Positions 58,650 through 64,000 of a DNA stretch of 64,000 nucleotides are shown piece after piece. Every line of letters starts with the position of its first letter. Positions within the stretch are counted from its first letter, which is position 1. The DNA is from Chrysomallon squamiferum. Taxonomy: Eukaryota; Mollusca; Gastropoda; Neomphalida; Peltospiridae. The position numbers were made by a program, and so were the translations under genes. The notes below the pieces were generated by a model. That model was given only the letters and a program-made list of their open reading frames with translations. It did no database searches and was not told the DNA's origin. The stretch covers positions 18,420,842 through 18,484,841 of the forward strand of contig CM022679.1 of assembly GCA_012295275.1 (NCBI GenBank). Direction: 5' to 3'.

Positions 58650-61600
58650 TACTTCATTGTTGTGTTGTTCTTCCGAGTCAGATGGCTGATTTCTCACCTT
58701 GCTGTTTGACATGGGTTCATAAACCTGTCGGAATTGATACGTAATAGGAATTCTTTGATTCGATTGGTCCGTAGTCGACTCTATCGATACGAACTCTGGC
58801 AAGAATGCGGCGAGGCGTAACCAGCAACAGAAGTCGGTCGATTAAAAATTACCCGGCCTGACTGCTTAACGACGATATTTTTAATGAAAGAGAACAATCG
58901 AATGTGATGTTGTCAATATGAATGTGGTTCTATCGATGCACTATAACGATCTACTTTCACAGATCATTATATGATGGATGAAAATGTTTTATTCAACGAC
59001 GCACCGAACACAGTTTTATTATGGTTTGCATGACATGGTTAAGGACCACTCAGATAGCGAGAGCGAAAACCGCCGCAACATAATTATATTCATTTAGCTT
59101 CAGCGAATATCTTAAATTATACATTTACCAATAAAGAATATCAAACTGTTTTCGTTCGCTCCTCATATATATTATTAATGCACTAGAATTACCACTATGT
59201 AATCGAAATCGGCGCAAAATGCACTACAATTCACATTTCATATCTTAGCCACCAAGTTTACCTAGGTAACGAAATATTAGTGAAAAGCACGATTCTGTGT
59301 AGCAGAACAAGTACCACGAGTTGCATTATTGTAAAGGGATCTATTTGATTGGCACCTTTTTGGTAGCCTTTAAGCGGAATGCGCTTAAGTTGTCGGTGTT
59401 ATATTGATTATTAGCTCTGCAGAATTGATGGAAAACAAAAATATTTGTTAATCTCTTAACTGAAATGGCTTTGATCACATATCATTTCTACTGATTTATT
59501 TTTACCAAATTTCTTCAATTTTTATTAGGACTTATTATTTCTTCCTTGTTAAAACAATTATTATGTCTGTTGCTATGCTTTAATACTGTTGACATGTATA
59601 TGCAGAATGCTGTATGAAAAACATACGTATCTTATATACCGTTTGAAAATAACCATGTCTGTTTAAAAATATAGTGTACATGCTAAACAAATGTATGCAT
59701 ATAAACGTACATATGTATATTATGTACTTATGAAAATAAACATGTATGTCATTGTACAAAAAGTGTACAAAAATAAATGTTTAATATTGTATGAAAATAA
59801 ACGTATCTATTAGATTCTGACACCAAAACACATAACCTTTCAAAGTAAAATTGATAGAATCATAATATAACTAATATCTGGTAATGTTTCTGGTTATTTT
59901 CAAGAGTCTGTGCACTGTCAACCACACCATCATAGCAATAACAACAATAACGGCGACAACAATAATAATAATGATAAAGAGATTTAGAAGCATGCATTAC
60001 ATTTCAGTCAGTTGTATATAACTTGCAAACATAAATCTATTTGGATAAACTGTGGTTGCCAAACTTTGTGGAAGCATACAAAACCTCAAAGATTTTAATA
60101 TCTCCTTTGGCATAAAAGCGAGTCATATTCTGATTTTTTTCTTGAATGTAAGGTTGTATTCATTAAAATATTTAAAAAACAAGTCAGATTTCTTTGCCAT
60201 CGACATTAAAGGGGTTCAGAAAAAATAATCTTAATAAATTATATTCAATCTGGCCCCATTTATGGTTCAGGTTTAGACATTTTGTGTTTAAATATAAATT
60301 AATTAGATTCTTGTTATAGCAGCATATTGATCCATGGAAAGCAGGGTTACACAAACAGTATTTGTTTCAAGTATTACACTGTGTTTTCATTGTATTTGCA
60401 ATCTGAATTCTCCAGGTTTATTCGTACAAAATAAAAAACTCTAGCCAGAAACAACTGAATATACAGAAATCCTGTAAGTTAATTCTTGGGTTACTAAAAT
60501 CCTTATGTCTTTATGTCTATATGTGACAATCTGTCTCTCTGTCTGTATTTATGTGTTTATCTGTGTATGCATGTGTTGAATGTATAGAAATATTCAGTGT
60601 TGTCGTTACTGTTGTTATTTTAAAATGCTTCTGAAGCATAATTAGAAACTACTACCCTGAGTTGATTAAATGGGGTGATTTTCTTTCGTTATCTAACCAT
60701 TAGTAATTTCTTTACCGATAAAACTACGCCTTCTGTCATATGATGTTAAATTATAATCTACATTGTGTTACAAATCCGCTATGTACCAGGATCAAAATAA
60801 TTGACATTTTATTTAATGATTTGTTTCTTTTTAATATGGTGAAAAATGAAAATAATTGTTAGTGCTATTAATATATCTTTATTGATTAAATCCCATTTTA
60901 ATTCTGTATAAAACTGTATATTCATAGGGATAGTTCCTAAGTAATATTCTCTACAGTGTGGGGTACACGGAACCAATAACTACTGTTTGTTGTTCCTTGT
61001 TGGTCGTTAAAAAATTATTTTCAGTTATATTTATTGTTCTGAATAATGATCTAACCATTAACAGACGATTAATGATTTTAATGCAGTGAAAGATATTTAT
61101 TTTTTTTTTTTTGATTTTTTGTTCTACCAGCATTCTTTTAATATTTTTATTTTATATAATTAATATTTTCTTTTTTATTTACTAGTAAAATTGCTATTGT
61201 CATCCATCACCATTACAGACATTATTACTGTTAAACTGATAATTTTGTTATACTTAAAAACATAAGAAATGATAATATACATAATGATGCATTTATCGAT
61301 CTGGCCTTTCTTTTCTGTTCCTAACCTTTTCTCTTTTGTTAGATGGATCTAACTTTTCCTGTCATAAGAGGTTTATCTAAACACAAGAATGCGATATCCT
61401 TTATATTTATGACACTGTCATAGCAATTCCCTATTAACAGATCAATGAGAATCATTGTCGTATTTTTCTTCTCTTTTTTTTTCGTATATTAAGCACGATA
61501 AAAACATGTATTACTGGCAAACATCCCAGTTCGGAATTATGAAAATCGATAAAGAGATAGAAAAAAAAAAGAAAAAAAAAAAGCACTGAATAGAATTTTG

Positions 61601-62755
61601 TAATACTGGACGAAGCACGCAAACACTTCACCGTCAACACGACAAAGCAGTGATCAACGACAATGGTTATACCAAACAATGAAACAGAGTTTTATCAGAG
61701 ATGACTTTTGTTTAAAACTCGTTAACTCAGAGGTGAGGCAGCAAATGATAGCTTTGCTACACATTATATAATTATTGCTGTCATCATTAAAAAATCAGTA
61801 TTGATCAGCAGTGCATCTCTGTATCAAAACTGCTTCGCTACACAATTTTATTGAATGTTTGCCGACGTTAATTTTCGTCTTAATAATAGTACGTATAGAG
61901 GTAAAAATTTGGTAGTATACTTTTACTTATAACACATGAATAATAATAAGAAGAATTATGACAGTTTCATGCTGCAACAGAGGTTCTTGATAAGTACCTC
62001 CGTGGCATTAATGTAAATCACTGACTTAATAATTTGGGATGTTTCTGTTTCGGTCGGTTTCATTTAGTTTCAAATAGCTGGTAGATCCAATCAACCCGTT
62101 AGATAACACATTTTAAATATATTACCTTTTTAACCTCTCTACATGCTGGGATACTTCAGCGGTGATGTAATAGCAGAAGACAAAATCAAAAAATAATAAT
62201 AATATACATATTATCCCTCGCAGAGAAAAAGTCATAGTGACTTTGTTACTTTGCATTTCTAGGGGGATTTAACTTCTTTATTACATTCTAGTGTATCCAT
62301 CAATCAACATTCTTGTTTAAAACTGAACATTCCTTGGACAGTAAATCTCAAATTAAATAATTTTCTGATGGATAAAACAAATAATTAGCCATACGCCTAT
62401 CTGCAACAAACAAATTACGGTTAGCAGTGTATTTTAAACAGTTAGTGTGTTGACAAAAGGATAATTAACTTACTGAGGCTTCCAAGGAGCGATTACGTTC
62501 ATTGAAATATTTCAGACAGTATTCCCTTTAATAAATAGGTAGTCTTAGAAAAATGGACTAAATGTTCTGAATTCAATATAAAGAAATAAGAAAAGAAAAA
62601 AAAAAATCAAATAATATGTCATTGAATTTAGGGATTTAGTAACCAATGAAATAATTATAATGACACCATGATAATATATATATATATATTAATATATATT
62701 TATATACATTAAATGATAAATCTAAGCAAATTGTTGTTGATGAATAAACAAAGAA

Positions 62756-62795
<40 letters not shown>

Positions 62796-64000
62796 CATGC
62801 TTTCTTAGTTTATTAAGTTAAGCGGAATATTTTAACTGAATGCCATTTCGTGTAGCCTTCGCGTGTTCCTGTTCTGTGACAAAACAAAATATATGACTGT
62901 ACTGTTAGTGTCCCAGGGACCAAACGCCTTTAAAGTCATGTAATCATGTACAATTTATTTAATAAATACTAACGTCTTCCACAAGAGGAGACAATGCCGA
63001 ATACTCAGTTTCCTTGCATAATTCTTATTTATTTATTTTATTTATTTATTTTTTTTTAAATTTATTTATCTATTTATATTTATATTTATTTTCATTTTTA
63101 TTTTATTTTATTTTATTTTTTAATTGTTGTTCCTGTTTTATTGTGGGTTTTTTTGGGTGTAGGTTGGGGTTTGGTGTTTCCTTTTATTATTTATTTATTT
63201 ATTTATTTATTTATATGATTTTATTTTATATTTTTTTTTTTTTTTTTTTATTATTATTATTTTTTTTTTTTAAATAACTACATTTTCCTTCTGTCAGTAA
63301 GATATATTTGGTATACAGTTTCTGATAGAAAACCATAGATCGCATTCTTTGCTACATCCTTGGATGAAATGGAACCTTCTTTAAACAAAGCGGATCATTT
63401 GCACAGAAGCATCTACAGTGACGTCAAATTTCGTAGATAAACAACATTAATATGTCTTCTGCGCAATCGCTGTCAAGTCTGTTTAATTATTACTGAAGTC
63501 CATCAAGTGACGGTAATCGAGGTAATTGATGGTGCATTTACATAACTGCCATTTTAAAAGCAAATACCCTAGCACTGGGCTATGGGAATGTAACAAATCA
63601 GTTCACGAAGTGGTGTATGGTGGCTAAATAATTAGAAGCAGGGAAGAGATGTATCACTAATAGGTCGCATAAAGATATATCTACTTCTACGCCCTAAAAC
63701 TGAATATCAAAGGATATGTACGTGCTTTCATCTGTGTACGATATGTATATAAAAAATATCTTATAGACTATTAGGACAGAGCTGGGTTAAGATTTTGTAG
63801 GCCCCGGCTTCAGTCAGTGTATGATATTTATCTACATTCTTCAGCCAAGAGTTACGAACTTCGATATACTATTTAACTAAACCATCACTCTTAAACTGAT
63901 ATTTAGAGGTGTCCGAATTTTAAAGTACGTAACGTAGTTCATTCGAAGACAAACAGAGAAAGAGGTGACAATACAATAGTCAGAAGTTGTTTGTTATTAT
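58650..64000. other. Upstream flank of gene A, no gene seen
   Basis: 5.3 kb of AT-rich DNA with no supportable exon on either strand. It must contain the gene A promoter, but no convincing TATA box or initiator could be assigned. Contents worth noting: (TA)n tracts at 62675-62710 and 62760-62790, and a T-rich (TTTA)n low-complexity region at 63025-63270. Confidence 0.5.

Noticed and set aside
63014-63277. Phe/Leu-rich 87-codon frame that looks like a membrane protein
   Set aside because: It comes from a T-rich (TTTA)n low-complexity tract, with no splice context or upstream signal.

Overview
The window is animal nuclear DNA: AT-rich, full of microsatellites, with small exons bounded by GT/AG introns and decayed retrotransposons. 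Nothing in it is prokaryotic. The gene content (polycystin-1-type proteins with an N-terminal WSC domain) and the style of the LINE relic suggest an invertebrate, probably a lophotrochozoan such as a mollusc. That placement is an inference.

The window is a cluster of three polycystin-family genes. Gene A (minus strand, 58649 to 18970) is a complete polycystin-1/REJ-like gene. I could chain 36 exons with consistent splice phases into 10,560 nt, or 3,519 residues. Domain order is signal peptide, WSC, PKD, a small 8-cysteine module, a run of PKD repeats, REJ, GAIN-like region, GPS with an intact HL/T site, TM1, PLAT, then TM2-TM11 ending in a polycystin cation-channel domain. Gene B (minus strand, 5861 to beyond the left edge) is a tandem paralogue in the same orientation. 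Its first eight exons are present. The 39-nt signal-peptide exon, 28-nt exon and 521-nt WSC/PKD exon have exactly the lengths found in gene A, but gene B has two extra introns. Gene C (plus strand, 12549 to 15849) lies between them. It encodes only the six-helix channel end of a PKD1-like protein, and its last two introns sit exactly where gene A's do, including a 172-nt exon in both.

Layout: 1-5861 gene B 5' part; 5862-8490 noncoding, microsatellite-rich; 8491-9813 a LINE relic with internal deletions; 9814-12548 noncoding with TE-like scraps; 12549-16009 gene C with its poly(A) signal; 16010-18866 convergent intergenic DNA; 18867-58649 gene A, whose larger introns hold TE debris (26.0-29.9 kb, 36.0-36.5 kb, 39.2-39.7 kb, 44.0-45.9 kb) and a few GC-richer, possibly coding stretches (55.8-57.45 kb); 58650-64000 AT-rich upstream flank with no gene seen.

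By family knowledge, polycystin-1-like proteins sense or adhere through the long extracellular part, self-cleave at the GPS, and assemble with TRPP-type channel subunits at cilia or on sperm. Genes A and B would supply receptor-channel subunits, and gene C a short channel subunit. Pairing of the three products is inference.
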